DNA from: Diadema setosum
Taxonomy: Eukaryota > Echinodermata > Echinoidea > Diadematoida > Diadematidae
NCBI GenBank assembly: GCA_033980235.1
Contig: CM067075.1
Location: 13,918,716 to 13,982,715, forward strand
Direction: 5' to 3'
Length of the DNA: 64,000 nt
The first letter of the stretch is position 1; every line of letters starts with the position of its first letter. Made by a program: the position numbers and the translations under genes. This document shows positions 1 through 11,690 of the stretch, in pieces. The notes under the pieces were generated by a model. It was not told the DNA's origin. It worked only from the letters and a program-made list of their open reading frames with translations, and did not search any database.

Positions 1-122
1 GCCATGGAGCTACCCAATGCTCTAACGTAGGCAGCGAGTTTATGATCAGCAGTCACTGGTCTCATCAACTCAGCAACGACAGCTCCTGCTCGGCTGTTCG
101 CAGAAGAATGCCCCCAGTCATA
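1..122 (-). CDS. possible exon fragment at the window edge, unknown product
   Basis: Read on the minus strand, a candidate 3' splice site (CTCGCAG) sits at 123-129. It is followed by 40 open codons running off the left edge, starting YDWGHSSANSRAG and ending VRALGSSM. The composition looks protein-like and is less AT-rich than the flanks. A stop codon lies just upstream of the proposed acceptor, so the segment would have to be an internal or terminal exon. I do not recognise the product. One plus-strand frame is also open over this interval, so this may be chance. Confidence 0.2.
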
Positions 123-2200
123 CTGCGAGCATTGTCACAGTTCGCTGCTTCTTGTATGGGCGCAGCTCTCTGACCTCATGCTGAGCGTACCCAAACCGCT
201 AGGTCGCAGTTACTCTGGAGCGATGATCGCCTGCACACATTATCCCCTGGACCTGGGATGCACACATTTCACGTAATCTTAGGGAGATAGCAAGGCATCG
301 AAACAGGTAAGGGCGTATCACCTATGTGCATTGTGATGCTGTCTGCTAAAAGTTCGTGTCTGTTACAATGACTAATGACTGGACAGTAAAGTATTTTAAA
401 TTTTCACCCAAGGAACGCTGGTAGCAGCAGCTTAAAGTGATTTTTCGTTTAGTAGATATTCTATTCAATGACTGGTGTATACTCATAAGAGGTCAGTGTT
501 CTGCCGATTGATGAGCTTTGCAGTCCCTGGGCTTCTCATAAATCGGTTGATGTGTAGCATGAAACAAAGTTATCCTAATCATGTGGTATCTTATGCCTAC
601 GGGAAACATGCAGTTGCAGTTGATACACTAATGAAATGGGCTAAAATATCACGGCGCCCTGGAGCAAATAAATTATATCTGGTGAGTCTTCTATATGATT
701 TTTGAGCGAAAAGAACATCTGCTGGTTAAACAGTGCCCTATAGGATTGTGTCCTGCGGCAAATACTGCGTTTCCCACTTCTCAGGGTGCATGTGCAGCTG
801 TGGAGAAGCCTGTCTCGGTCCTCGTAGTATACCCTTCATGGTTCTCACAAGAGATACAATTCCGCAAAAGCTATATGATAGCGCCAATCGAAATGTTTTG
901 TATTACTTTTTGTTGTTGCTGTCGGTTTTTCTTTAAATTTCTTTTCTTGTTTTTAATTAAGAAACTGCAAGCTTTCCTAGATCTAGGATTTCAATATTAG
1001 CCGAGTCATTTCATATATTTGAGGTATACTAATATGTAGGTCTACTTTAATATCATCCGGGGAATACCAAAATGGAAGAAGAGCAGTGTGAAAAAAGCAA
1101 CAAAGATATTCAAAAGCTCTCATAAAATGACTATTATTACATATTAAATAAAATCGGACGAGCTCGTAAATCTATGGGAAAAAAAAACACTATTCACATT
1201 TTTTTTTCTCGGACTTTCATAATCTTATCTTCGAATTCCATGTGGCAAAAAGATATACTGATCTGGAATTCGATATATATTGTAACGACTACAATTCAAA
1301 TCCATGGCTGAACTTTAAAAACAGTCACACACAAACACCTTCGATCATTTCCACCAAGTTACAGGTGAGAGAGAAAAAAAAACGTCTAGGAAGAAATGAA
1401 GAATTTTATTGCAAAATGAGACTATAGCGCCATGTTAAAACATTAAGTAAGTCAAAGTAAGTCCATCATCAGATAGAGTAAAACTAGACCTTTCTAGTAA
1501 TACCTCACTTGTGACATAACAAGGAATATTCTAGAAGTTATGATTATGATAAGTTATGATTAAAACAAAATCCCCATATTTTCTTATTATTTTCTTTGTT
1601 TTTAGCAGCTTTAATCACAAATATCTCATAACAAGAATGCTGGTTTTGCGATAAAACTCTTCAAATGTAACCCTGCGTAGTCTTCATTAATGGCAGGTAT
1701 GCCTACCTCTTTAATTAATGTGTGTGTATAATGAATGTAACGGTGCATTACCGTAATCTTATACAGAACTAGAAGAAAACCGGCTGAATCTGGTTAAAGT
1801 GTGTGCGTTAGGGGTGGGTGGAGAAGTAGAATGCCGCGTCTGCTCGCGTTTATCGAGACTGTATTAACAAACAATACACGCCTGCTGCACTCGTCGAGGC
1901 ATGGAGTTGGCTTCCAATAAGTCTCTACAGAACCGGAGCTATCCGGCATCTGTTTGTGTGGCTTTGCGTTATATTTTTTTAAAGGTGTGCTATAGACTTG
2001 TTTCATGGACTCCTATAGAGAAGACGTGGCGCAGATATAAATCAGACTGATTGAAAAGCGCCAATAAACACGAACAACACGAACAACAATATATACACAT
2101 GGTGTCACCGCAAATCTTTCTTCCTCATTTACTTCACCATGCAAACCTTCAAACAACACATAACAATATAATTATAATCCATCAATAATCGGGAAAGGCC
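123..2200. other. intergenic stretch with no supported gene
   Basis: AT-rich sequence with only short open frames, none with a recognisable domain or credible splice sites. Poly-A and poly-T runs occur near 1180-1210. I see nothing that supports an RNA gene or a mobile element end. Confidence 0.5.
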
Positions 2201-2214
2201 GAGACTTCAATGGT

Positions 2215-2279
2215 GTCGGCGGGCGGGATGAGGACCCGCCCGCCGACAGGAATGACGTAACCCTGCATTTCGGTGCAGG
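2215..2279. repeat. two adjacent small hairpins, the first GC-rich
   Basis: The first hairpin has perfect 13-nt arms at 2215-2227 and 2235-2247 around a 7-nt loop, made almost entirely of G and C in an otherwise AT-rich region. A second, CCTGCA...TGCAGG, lies at 2262-2279. The spacing could suit a structured RNA or the end of an old element. No transcript signal is visible. Confidence 0.6.
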
Positions 2280-2690
2280 AGTAGGCAGGCGACATCTTTT
2301 TCTAAAAACCTATACCCTTTCCATTTCTGTGAATATCTGTATTGTAAATATTAAATATAATAGGATTTCTTTAAATAGTTAGAAGTAGTGTAGGTTTTAT
2401 AATTGAATTCAAGTGAATATTCAAATAAACATACATTTTGGAGCAAATTGCCCAACCGGCAGAGACCTCCATAAATCTAAAAGAACATCAACAATTCATG
2501 ATCAAAATAAATAATTCCTTTACCAAATCTGCAAGCCTTGTTGTCGTATTTGAATGCCATAAAAGATAGATTACAATGTCGTAAATTAATTCGATGTTAT
2601 CTGATCTTATTTCTTCTCTCAATGACCATGAACCTTAGGTCTATGCAATGACTCACAAAAAAAAGAAGCTGTAAACCTCTTGATTTTGCA

Positions 2691-2888
2691 TCACAAGAGG
2701 ACCTCTGGCATTGTGCCTGTTTCCAGACAGGTGAACAAAATGTCGTTAAGGAGATGACAGTCACGATTTATCATCATAACAGAATGAGATAGTGAGCCCG
2801 TAGCAAACTGTTTCGGAACGATCCGCGATGGCACTCGATCGTTTTTCCAGTGACTAACTTGATTTGAAGGTAAGAATGAACTTTTCAA
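2691..2888 (-). pseudogene. possible non-LTR reverse transcriptase fragment
   Basis: A 65-codon open frame contains VPSRIVPKQ and then LNDILFTCLETGTMPEVLL. This resembles the 'P(S/T).(I/L)LK ... I(I/V)N.SL..G..P' segment that starts many LINE reverse transcriptase domains. Nothing recognisable continues upstream or downstream, so it would be a decayed fragment. The similarity is short and could be chance. Confidence 0.25.
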
Positions 2889-2926
2889 TGAATTCTTTTC
2901 AACGTCACTCCACTGGATCTTCGTAT

Positions 2927-2928
<2 letters not shown>

Positions 2929-2968
<40 letters not shown>
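2929..2968. repeat. (AT)n microsatellite
   Basis: About 20 uninterrupted AT dinucleotides. Confidence 0.95.
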
Positions 2969-2970
<2 letters not shown>

Positions 2971-3060
2971 CATTTGTCTGCTTTCAGCAAAAATCAACTT
3001 TAATTAGGAACACCATATGAGAAACGTTTTATTCAACTTGCTTGGAATATTATTTTGCTT

Positions 3061-3598
3061 CACTGCAAAAAGTCCTGTGTTGAATATGAAACACCGAGCT
3101 GGTGTTAAATTTTCGGTGCTCATTTATGGTGTTAGAGTCCTACGGGTGTCATTTCAAAACATAAAATTGTTTTTTTAATAGTTTCTTAGTTACTGCACTT
3201 CTTCTTGATATTGAACTTAAACAAGACGATCAAGAATTTTCCGATAAAGTACTTGATTTTTGAAAAAAAAAATGTGTAAACACATTTACACCACAGCAAC
3301 ACCAGTTGGTGTGGTCTCCTATTGAAGCTGGACGGGTGTTATACCATTGACATTAACACCAGCAATATCAAATCAACGCCATGCGGTGTCATTGAATTAA
3401 CACCAGCGCAGCGTCAAAAATATCACCAGATAGGCCTACTGTGTCAAATTAACACCACGAAGTGCATGCCAGGTGAACACTTTTCAACACCATCACAATA
3501 CATTTTCTACACCTGTGGGTGTGGTCCTCTATTGACACTTGATCGGTGTTAGATTTAACACCCATGGTGTTAAATCTAACACCGATTTTTTTACAGTG
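3061..3598. mobile_element. MITE with CACTG(C/T)AAAAA terminal inverted repeats
   Basis: The left end reads CACTGCAAAAAG and the right end TTTTTTTACAGTG, which are inverted copies. The 538-bp interior is built from many short, alternately oriented GGTGTTAAAT and ATTTAACACC units, so each half can fold on itself. No coding capacity is present. Terminal repeats plus small size suggest a non-autonomous DNA transposon. I could not read a clear target duplication, so the superfamily is open. Confidence 0.65.
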
Positions 3599-3669
3599 TT
3601 AAGTTAACTGGGTGACATGACTGTATGACTATACTGTCTTCCAAATGATTTTAAGTGGAGGTTGTTTCG

Positions 3670-4700
3670 TAATAGCTACATATATATCATAATTATGATA
3701 TGAAATAAAACATGCATGATTAATGAATATTTGATTGATATAATTATGTCGGTGGTAGGTTGCAACTGAGCACAGCGGCGTCGATCCGTTTTCACGATGG
3801 GAGGGGGGGGGGGGCAGGGGATTGGGGCAAAAAACTTGGACCTGGAATATCTATGCGACGGGGCGGAGCGACAGAGCGGGGGAGGGTGTGTATCCCCCTC
3901 CCACACCAGATCTTGCATTATCAGACCTGAAATTAAGCGATCTTGTACATACTTTTGATTACATTTTTGGGCCTTTTTTTAAATGAAAAAATAAGAAAAA
4001 CAAATATTTACAGATATCTGACTAAATCGCAGTATCTCAGCTCTTGTTCCGTGTGTGCGACATTAGGCGTATGATAGTGATACATGGAAGTTGACGGGGG
4101 GGGGGGGGTGGGAGGTGAAAGTCCCCTCCCACACGACGGAGCTTTTACATTTTTAGAATTGAAATAGAACTATCCGATACACACTTGTGTGAAATATTTC
4201 GAAAATTGCCAGTCCCCGAAGTTTGCCGAGTCTAAATCTATGGAAAGGAACCGAGCGGGAGAAAGGTAACTTAAAAAGGATGAGGGAACTTTTAAAGGGG
4301 ATGGTTAGTAACTGATCAGTGGGAATCAATGGGAATGCTGGGGGATGATTGTTCCAATCCTTGAGAGATTTATTTAAGAGTACATTATATATTATCTATT
4401 GTTGTGTGAAAATTATATGCTTCAGAATGGTCTCATACTCAAGTAATGTGCAGTTTAATGTTTCCACGTTAACATGCCTGTACAGTGACGGGGCGATCGT
4501 TAACGGCCCATTAACGATCGCCCCGTCACTGTACAGGCATGCTGCAGAGATTTTGCAATTTCAGAATTGAAATTCAGCAATCTGCTGCACACTTTGGGTG
4601 AAACATTTGGACAGTGTTCCATCAAAAAAGCAAGAAAATCTTCTTATCTCGGGAATTATGCCCCCCCCCCCCCCGATCGACGCCCCCTGCCTGAACAGAC
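3670..4700. repeat. three degenerate copies of a short interspersed unit with G/C homopolymers
   Basis: Three blocks near 3780-3960, 4085-4215 and 4545-4620 share a G- or C-rich tract followed by a diverged motif (GAATTGAAAT, then an A/C-rich segment and a TTGTGTGAAATATTT-like end). The poly-G runs at 3804-3815 and 4096-4108 and the poly-C run at 4662-4676 mark the copies, one inverted. I cannot assign a family. Confidence 0.4.
4473..4541. repeat. perfect 31-bp-arm hairpin
   Basis: The arms 4473-4503 and 4511-4541 are exact reverse complements around a 7-nt loop (CGGCCCA). Such an exact palindrome in decayed intergenic DNA suggests a recent event. The motif CAGTGACGGGGC inside it recurs singly near 44275. 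Confidence 0.9.
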
Positions 4701-5347
4701 AAATCCATCTAACTGCATATTGTGTATACTGCGATTTTACCAATACCACTGCATGACTCGGCACTGCAGGAAAAAAGTTATACTCTGGTTACTTAATATC
4801 TTGCACACCAGGCTGCACAACCCTCTTTTGAAATGTGAATGACTCTGAAGCAGTTTCAGTTTTTTTTTTCTATTTCAAATCAATCAAATATTTCATAGCA
4901 AAAAGATACAATCATACCAAAAAACTTTCAATGCACATAGGAGAAACCTTCACCAGAATATTCAGCTGTCTCGATATTAAAAAGAAATAAAATAAAAACA
5001 ATTATGCAAAGCAAATCTTCCAAAGCTCACAGGTGAAACCTTCACCTAAAGTAATGTTCAGCTTAAGATAAACCTATAAATACACGTAGTCTGTGTACAG
5101 TAGTGCTTGACTATAATCTTACAAAGCAAGAGAAAATGATGGGGCCCACATAAAAGTAAGCTTGTTCAGTCGTATAAACCTAGGACCGAGAATAAAATCA
5201 GGTTTGTGAAAATATGGAGCACAGATATCTATTTCGACCTTTAATTACGGAAAACAAATATACTATAATGTTACCAGATAAGACTCAGAGAAGTCAAATG
5301 ACGCAACAGTACTAGTAACAAATAACTGACTAAAGACAGTGAAGGAA

Positions 5348-5629
5348 ACGGTGGTGAGTTGGCTCAGTCGGTAGCTCGTCTGCCTCACGATCACGCGGCC
5401 CGGGTTCGAACCCGAGTCTGGACGGAGCAATGTAATGTGTAAGCTTACCGTCCCCTCTAGCAAGAGGCAAAACACTCTGTACCTCGGATAGGACATAAAA
5501 TGGAGGTCCCGTGTTGCACGTAAAAGATCCCGCTTCATTCATTCATCGCAAAGAGCAGGGTGTTTAACCCGGTGGAGTGGTCCCACCCCACGTCCAACTG
5601 GACCCCATGGAAGACCAGCTTAACATAAC
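5348..5629 (+). mobile_element. tRNA-derived SINE, copy 1
   Basis: The head has an RNA polymerase III A box (TGGCTCAGTCGG, 5360-5371) and B box (GGTTCGAACCC, 5403-5413). A non-tRNA body follows and is shared with a second copy at about 40927-41205, including CTCGGATAGGACATAA, ATTCATTCATCGCAAAG and CTGGACCCCATGGAA. The anticodon region does not look functional. The 3' end abuts a half copy of another repeat at 5630. Confidence 0.8.
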
Positions 5630-5815
5630 TTTTATTAGGATCGCTCTGTTTTGGATATCTCGGCCATTTCAAAGCCAATTTTCATCAAATAAACGTTGAA
5701 TTCCTCTTGGCTTGGAATTAGGTCCTACATGTGCATTCATATTTCATAAAAGGTTTTTCATTATATCACCTAAAAATGTTATAAACCTGAAGTTAGCTCT
5801 CAACCAAAACCACAC
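5630..5815 (+). mobile_element. half copy of palindromic repeat family P1
   Basis: This matches the right arm of the palindromic elements at 34230-34615 and 39705-40085. It contains GATATCTCGGCCATTTCAAA, TTTTCATCAAATAAACGTT and CTCAACCAAAACCACAC in the same order. Only one arm is present, so it is a truncated or solo-arm copy. Confidence 0.65.
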
Positions 5816-6457
5816 CAATCCATTTAATGTGTTTGCGCATTAAAGGAACTGGTGGAACTCAAAAATTCCACTGTAAAGTAATGTTGACATACAAAATGTG
5901 AGACCGGGCCTTTTGGTATATTATGGCGACTACATTGCCTGGAAAGATCTATCACTGCACTGCGAGTCTCGGGAGTATTGGGAAGTCTTGACACGTACAA
6001 TGAATGATGGGTAAGGAACAGCTGATATCAAATAGACAAGACCTAATTTGAAAGATTCACCTTGCATGTGTCGATGGATAAACACCATCATTAACCGAGA
6101 CAGCGCTCCGATGTCAGTTATCTGTATCTTGCGTAAATCCCACGGAGAACAAAGCTGTGTGGATTTGCTGACCATCGATAAGAGAGTTTGAAAGGTTATA
6201 AGTCTCTTAGGCAAATGGGAAATGAGGACGGATATTGCACCTTCGACCACTTTATGACATTGGGAAAAATGCAGTCATGTCATTGATTAACCAGTGCGCA
6301 TACACTGGTCAATATGTGATTACTGTTCCCAGCGTCAAATCTGATTTGACGTTCCTGTACTTTAACTTTTAGGGCCATTCAAAAAAAAAAAAAAATCTTT
6401 ATGATCATCACATGACCTTTTCAGTTGATTGACCTTACTCAATCATACATTCCATAC
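5816..6457. other. intergenic stretch, nothing recognised
   Basis: Short open frames only. A poly-A run lies at about 6379-6394. No domain or element end was found. Confidence 0.5.
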
Positions 6458-6461
6458 TTAA

Positions 6462-6922
6462 AGGAGACCTCCCAATGATTTTCAGACTCCATGTTGCATT
6501 TGAACATCTATTAATTGGTTATACTGTGTTCAGAGTTACAGAATTCACAGTGATTGCGATAAGGAATAAGAATGTTTCAAAATTTATTACAAATGACAGT
6601 GAACAAGGATGCTGACATAATAGTGGCTTCACATAATAGGAATTCATGATTAGGTGCTAGTGGAAGCAGAAGAAAAGAATAAAGCATGCATAAATTCTTC
6701 ACAAGGGAACTTGTAAGCAAATGATATTGTAATTGAATTACATCGCTACATTACAGAAATATGTGAGCCTCCTATTTCATCATCCTTGTTCAGTTTTATT
6801 TGGGGTTTTTTCAGAGTATTGATTTGTCTATTCATGGACCGCAATAAATTCCGTAAAAAGTGTACTTAGCACTATCAATTCATGTATTACATTATGTAGC
6901 ATATAGCGCATGGAATGTCCCT
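6462..6922. mobile_element. candidate piggyBac-type MITE flanked by TTAA
   Basis: The 461-bp segment is bounded on both sides by TTAA (6458-6461 and 6923-6926). Its ends are imperfect inverted repeats: AGGAGACCTCCCA on the left and, read inverted, AGGGACATTCCAT on the right. TTAA target duplications are the hallmark of piggyBac elements, but the motif is common in AT-rich DNA and the terminal match is weak. There is no coding capacity. Confidence 0.4.
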
Positions 6923-6926
6923 TTAA

Positions 6927-8205
6927 CATGCTTTTGCTAAAATAAAGTTACAACGTTTTTAAACAAGGCCTTTCAGGCCTATGTGCTCTGAAAGGAACAA
7001 TGATAAAACCACTAGGATCTAGTCTGAAAAAAGGTAAATATTTGAGTGAGGCTAAATCCGAATCTGACAAAAAGGAGCGAGAGACTATTTCCATCATGTT
7101 CATTATGAAGACAAAATATGTCTGCCCTTTATATCGATGCCCAGTGCAATGATATTACGTCTTAAAGGTCCTGTTTACCTTTGGGAGCACTGATTTAAAA
7201 AATGTTCAGCATATAACTTTTGATGCATTTGATGCAGTTGTATCACAAAAAAAAAGAAAAAAAATCTTACAATATAGAATTTTTGCAATAAAGCCTAAAA
7301 TATGAGGAGATATCACTGTTTTTTCTCATTAAACCGTAACTGTAGACGGTTAAGTCTGGAAACATTTTTTTTTTTATTATAACTGTTGTTCACATTTGGT
7401 ATATTTAACAATACTTAACATCGATTAGACTAGTTCAAATTCTTACATTGGTTGTTTCTATCCCTATCTCAAATTTTAGAACTATTCTTAAGCAGTAATG
7501 CTGGATTTTTTGTTTCATCTGCAAATGGTTAATTATGACTTTAAATTGGACATATATCTGAGGACGATTCTAGTTCTCCTGATTAAGATTTGACAACTGA
7601 ACTTTGAATGACAATGTTTGTTCGATTCTGACAGCCGTTGTAACACAGATTTGAACGATTTGTTACTTGCTTCCTTTTCTGAAAGCAATCAATGATGATG
7701 AGAATTAAAAGTGTGTGTTCTATGTGTTTTTTTTTTTCAATGAGTGCTCAAAGCACAGAAGTAGGGCACTACAGGTCATTGTCCGTTCAAGGGATCGCTG
7801 GGCCTGGGTTCTGTCTTAAATGACAGATCATCTATGTTTGTGGAACGAGTTATAGAGTTCAAAGTTTGCCTCGATCCAGCAAGATATCAAGTCCCTCTTC
7901 GTAAAAGAGTATGTCTCTCTCTCTCTCTTTTTTTGTTGTGTGTGTGTATGTGTGTGTGTGTGTTGCTTCTTTTTTTTAACGCAGTTTGCCTAAGTCTTGT
8001 TGGTTCAGTCATTTGTTACTGTTCAAAATGATACTGCAAAACTACAAGCCCTCCTTTTCAGCAGCTCCGTTCATTTCCAACATCTTTAGTCTGTTAAAGT
8101 CATATAAAAGTCACAGCATATTGAAAGATGTACTTATAATATTTTCCTTTTATTACAATGTTATACTGATTTTGTGTAACTATGTTCTTATAAATGTTGA
8201 GTGAC
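6927..8205. other. intergenic stretch with low-complexity runs
   Basis: No gene supported. The line TTAAAGGTCCTGTTTACC near 7163 looks like the end of a dispersed repeat, but I could not find its partner. There is a (CT)n then (TG)n patch at 7915-7965 and several A or T homopolymers. Confidence 0.45.
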
Positions 8206-9141
8206 GTTCGTTATGAAATAAGGTTTGCTTTTCCGAAGGTTTGTTATTTCCAAAGACACAAATTCCCTATACTGAGAGGTCTGTTAATTCGAAAATGAAA
8301 AGTGGCTCGTTAATCCCAACATTTGTGGCCGTATATTCCCAAGATTCGTTATTCCGAGGGTTCGTTAATCAGAAAATGAAATAAGGTTCGTTATTCCGAA
8401 GGTTTGTTATTCCGAAATACACAGATTCCCTATACTTAGAGGTCTGTTAATTCGAAAATGAAAAAAAAAAATGGTTCGTTAATCACAACATTTGTGGCCG
8501 CATTCCGAAGGTTCGTTCATCCGAAAATGGAATAAAGTTCGTTATTCCGAAGATATTGAATCCGAAAATGAAATAATGTTCGTTAAACCGAAATGATCAA
8601 AGTTCATTATTTCGAAAATTCAATAATAATGGTGTGGTGAAGAATGGCTCATCTTGATGATGACGTAGAACAGGGGGAAGGGTAGAATAAGGAGGAAAAA
8701 TATAATTGATAGATATTTTTTTTTTCATCATTAACATAATTACATATTACGATTGTATTCCAGTTTGTAAATGAGTATGTGTATTGTGTCTGTTTTTGTG
8801 TTGATATACAAGTTGTTTGTGCTGGTGTGTGTGATGTGTACATTTTTTTCATTCAATTGTCATTGCATAATATACCATTTTGTTTTTTCAACTACAACCC
8901 TGTATTTTGTCACAAAATAAAGTTTATTTCATTCTCGGAATTACGATCCTTATTGGACTTTCGGATTGTTGCACCTTCAGAAAACGAAACCTTATTTCAT
9001 TTTCGGATTAACGAACCTGATTTCATTTTCGGATCAACGAACCTTGGAAATAACAATCTTTACTTCATTTTAGGAATACGAACCCTCGGAATAACGAACC
9101 TCCTGAATGTAAGAACCTTCGGAATAACGAACGGTACTCGT
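8206..9141. mobile_element. foldback element built of GTTCGTTATTCCGAAGG units, copy 1
   Basis: From 8206 to 8620 variants of GTTCGTTATTCCGAAGG and GTTAATCCGAAAATGAAATA repeat many times in one orientation. From 8928 to 9141 the same motifs occur inverted (CCTTCGGAATAACGAAC). A ~300-bp non-repetitive centre separates the arms. Long tandem-rich inverted arms with no coding centre are typical of foldback-type elements. A second copy lies at 41834-42135. Confidence 0.75.
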
Positions 9142-9228
9142 AAATGTGTTATTGTCATTGAATTTTATTGGAATTGAATACAATCAAATAAGATATTCTT
9201 GGCCTTAATGAAATGGCCAGAGTTACTG

Positions 9229-9277
9229 ACATGATTGTGCCATGTGTATCATTGGCACATGATTGTGCCATGTGTAT
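9229..9277 (+). repeat. two-copy 28-bp tandem repeat
   Basis: The 20-nt word ACATGATTGTGCCATGTGTA occurs at 9229 and again 28 nt later. It contains a small inverted repeat of its own (ACATG...CATGT). Confidence 0.7.
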
Positions 9278-10093
9278 ATCTACGACTCTTCTTTGACGGC
9301 ATAGGTAGAGGAATTGCACCATATAGCTTCTTTGTATATTCAATTAATTGCCTATGTATGCGCAGTCGGAAGCACAAGGGAGGTGATAACAGACGGAGAG
9401 AGAACTAATGCTCTCCTTCGAAGTCATGCTGATAAGTTACGCACTTAACTACAGGTGGTATATCCCCTGGTACTTTGATAAAAGAGCACATCAGATAATC
9501 AGGACTAGCACTATTTAGCAGCATAAAAAAAAAAAAACTTCCACTTTTTCCACTATTGCAGCTTGCTCTCTTTGAATATGCTGGCAGCAATAAATGTGTG
9601 TACTTTGGATTGGAGCAGCGAATTAATGTGCACTGAAAAAAAAATACACATTAGTAGTAAAAATTAAAACAAAACAAAAACACCCTGGAGCACTCTTCAG
9701 TTGAGTACTGTATGAAAAGATCAAATCTGCCAGATTACAGGATAGCAAATAACGTACATGCGCAAATGTGAGTGTCATGGAGAAATACTCATTTCTTTAG
9801 AAGGGGAACTGATTTTCATGTCATTTTGATTTGCGCACAGAAATACAGAACAGCATTATTAACATAATGCTGAATTCTTTCCTAAACTGTCCTAAATGCT
9901 GATATTTACTTTCATTTTGAAATACAGCATCCCATGTGAAATGTGAAACACTTTCTTTGTCTCCGAATTTCGTCATATAGTTAGAGCGACACTGAACAAG
10001 ACTTCAAAGCAAAGGAGAATGTTAGTCATCAATCGTAATGCTTTAGAATCCAAACATGTGTTTGCATGGATTAAGAAGAGTTGTCGCTCCAAC
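9278..10093. other. intergenic stretch, nothing recognised
   Basis: Short open frames without domains. Poly-A runs occur near 9525 and 9635. Confidence 0.5.
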
Positions 10094-10233
10094 TGGGGGT
10101 ATTTCATGAATCGTTTTGGTCGGATGTTTTTCTGACAAACTGTTATAAGCTACCAAAATCCTTGCATCTGATTGGTAGAAAGCAAGTTTGTCCGACCAAA
10201 CTGTCACGACAAAACCCTTCATTAAGTGCCCCT
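10094..10233. mobile_element. short palindromic MITE (family P2), copy 1
   Basis: The left end TGGGGGTATTTCATGAA and the right end TTCATTAAGTGCCCC are inverted relative to each other, and the interior carries further inverted segments (TTTTGGTCGGA versus TCCGACCAAA). The layout and the internal sequence resembling CCAATCAGATGCAAGGATTT match the element at 37901-38054. Confidence 0.6.
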
Positions 10234-10880
10234 CTTAACACCTCCCTGGTAGGACCATCTCTCGTGAAGTGAACGAAAGTATAGTCAAGTCCATGTGGGC
10301 TGCAGATATACATCAGCGAAGTCATCTTAACAGCGTATGAAAAAAAGAAAGGAAGAAAAGAAACTGTCGGATAGCGCCATATAGTACGCTTTGAAATCTG
10401 CCTAATCCGTTAAACCTGCATGGCATCCACTAGTAGTTAGGGAGCTGACAAGACGCGGAAGAATGCAATTTTATCCAATCCCCATGCATTCAGAAATCTC
10501 CCCTCAGATGTTTCAAATATTCCATTCACTGTCTTTTTTTTTTTTCATTTCATAAAAACTGCCCGGCGCTTCTGCACTTTCGAGGAAGGGCAAATTTTCG
10601 CGTCCAAATTATGATCGCGACCAAAAGTTCGACTCCAAAATTAGCCTGGGGACACATGCTATATATTTTGCCTATAAATTCAGATACGGCCCCAGTCTTT
10701 ACCCCGAAGCCGAACATAATCCTCCTCCGATGACGAACCGGTGAATGTCAACATCAAAATCATTCAGGGTCCAAGGAAGAATTATTCATCCTTAGTTTCC
10801 ATAAGGAAGAGGAAGCAGAGCCCTTCAGCTCCTGCTTTTTTTTATCAAGTTACATTCTCATATTGACATATTTTTACATT
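10234..10880. other. intergenic stretch, nothing recognised
   Basis: No open frame with a recognisable domain. The only low-complexity feature is a poly-T run near 10530-10542. Confidence 0.5.
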
Positions 10881-10957
10881 AGGTTGTTGTTTGTTCGTTT
10901 GTTTGTTTGTTTGTTTGTTTGTTTGTTTGTTGGGTTTTTTTTTTTGGGGGGGGGGTA
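10881..10957 (+). repeat. (GTTT)n followed by poly-T and poly-G
   Basis: About ten GTTT units lead into a T run and then a G run. The same (TTTG)n-T(n)-G(n) order recurs at 21838-21898. Confidence 0.9.
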
Positions 10958-11199
10958 AACAGGCGCTCTTTACTAATATTTTCATTCAATTCATTTGCAA
11001 AATTGATCACTGTAATGGATTATATATCTGCAATGTCTGCTCTCAGTACGGAGACACGTGCATGGCAATCAACTCCGGATAGGCGATTCCGTGTTGGTGA
11101 CGATTGCCCTAAAGGGTGAGCCTTCCGACGCTGGAGGCAGTACCCACGGGAGAAGGAGAAGAAGAGGGTATACTAGACATCACATCTAGCAGCATAATA

Positions 11200-11388
11200 C
11201 ACTCTAAAAACGCAAATGTTGAATCAAAATTTAAAAGGGCCGAGGAGTGACAGCATTTTTGAAGTGTTGCATCCAATTTTTAAAATAGCATTTTAAATGT
11301 TGAATCTAGCAGGAAAACCAACACTTTGAAAATGTTGTCACTCTTCGGCCCTTTTAAATGCTAATTCAACATTTGTGTTTTTAGAGTG
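11200..11388. mobile_element. palindromic MITE with TA target duplication
   Basis: The ends CACTCTAAAAACGC and inverted GTGTTTTTAGAGTG are flanked on both sides by TA (11198-11199 and 11389-11390). The arms continue inward as inverted matches (AAATGTTGAATC, AAAAGGGCCGA). TA duplications and terminal inverted repeats point to a Tc1/mariner-type non-autonomous element of 189 bp. Confidence 0.7.
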
Positions 11389-11406
11389 TACGTGTAAATA
11401 TATATG

Positions 11407-11408
<2 letters not shown>

Positions 11409-11460
<52 letters not shown>
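11409..11460. repeat. (TA)n microsatellite
   Basis: About 25 TA units immediately upstream of the foldback element that follows. Confidence 0.95.
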
Positions 11461-11462
<2 letters not shown>

Positions 11463-11493
11463 AGTTGTTCCGCGTATTGGCAGTACTAGAAAT

Positions 11494-11690
11494 AGCAATA
11501 ATAAAGTCACAACATAGGAATGCAGGGAATGCATTAATAGCCAATCTTGATTTAATGAATAATCATTAAATCAAGATGATTTAATGATTTTAATGATTTT
11601 TTTTCCTCTTGATTATTTAATGAATAATCATTAAATCAAGATTGGCTATTAATGCATTCCCTGCATTCCTATGTTGTGACTTTATTATTG

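Noticed and set aside
5348..5425. A tRNA gene
   Set aside because: A and B boxes are present, but the same head plus a ~200-bp body recurs at 40927 and the cloverleaf pairing looks poor. This is a SINE.
8206..8620. CRISPR-like spaced repeats
   Set aside because: The units are degenerate, spacers are themselves repeats, arms are inverted, and the host is eukaryotic.
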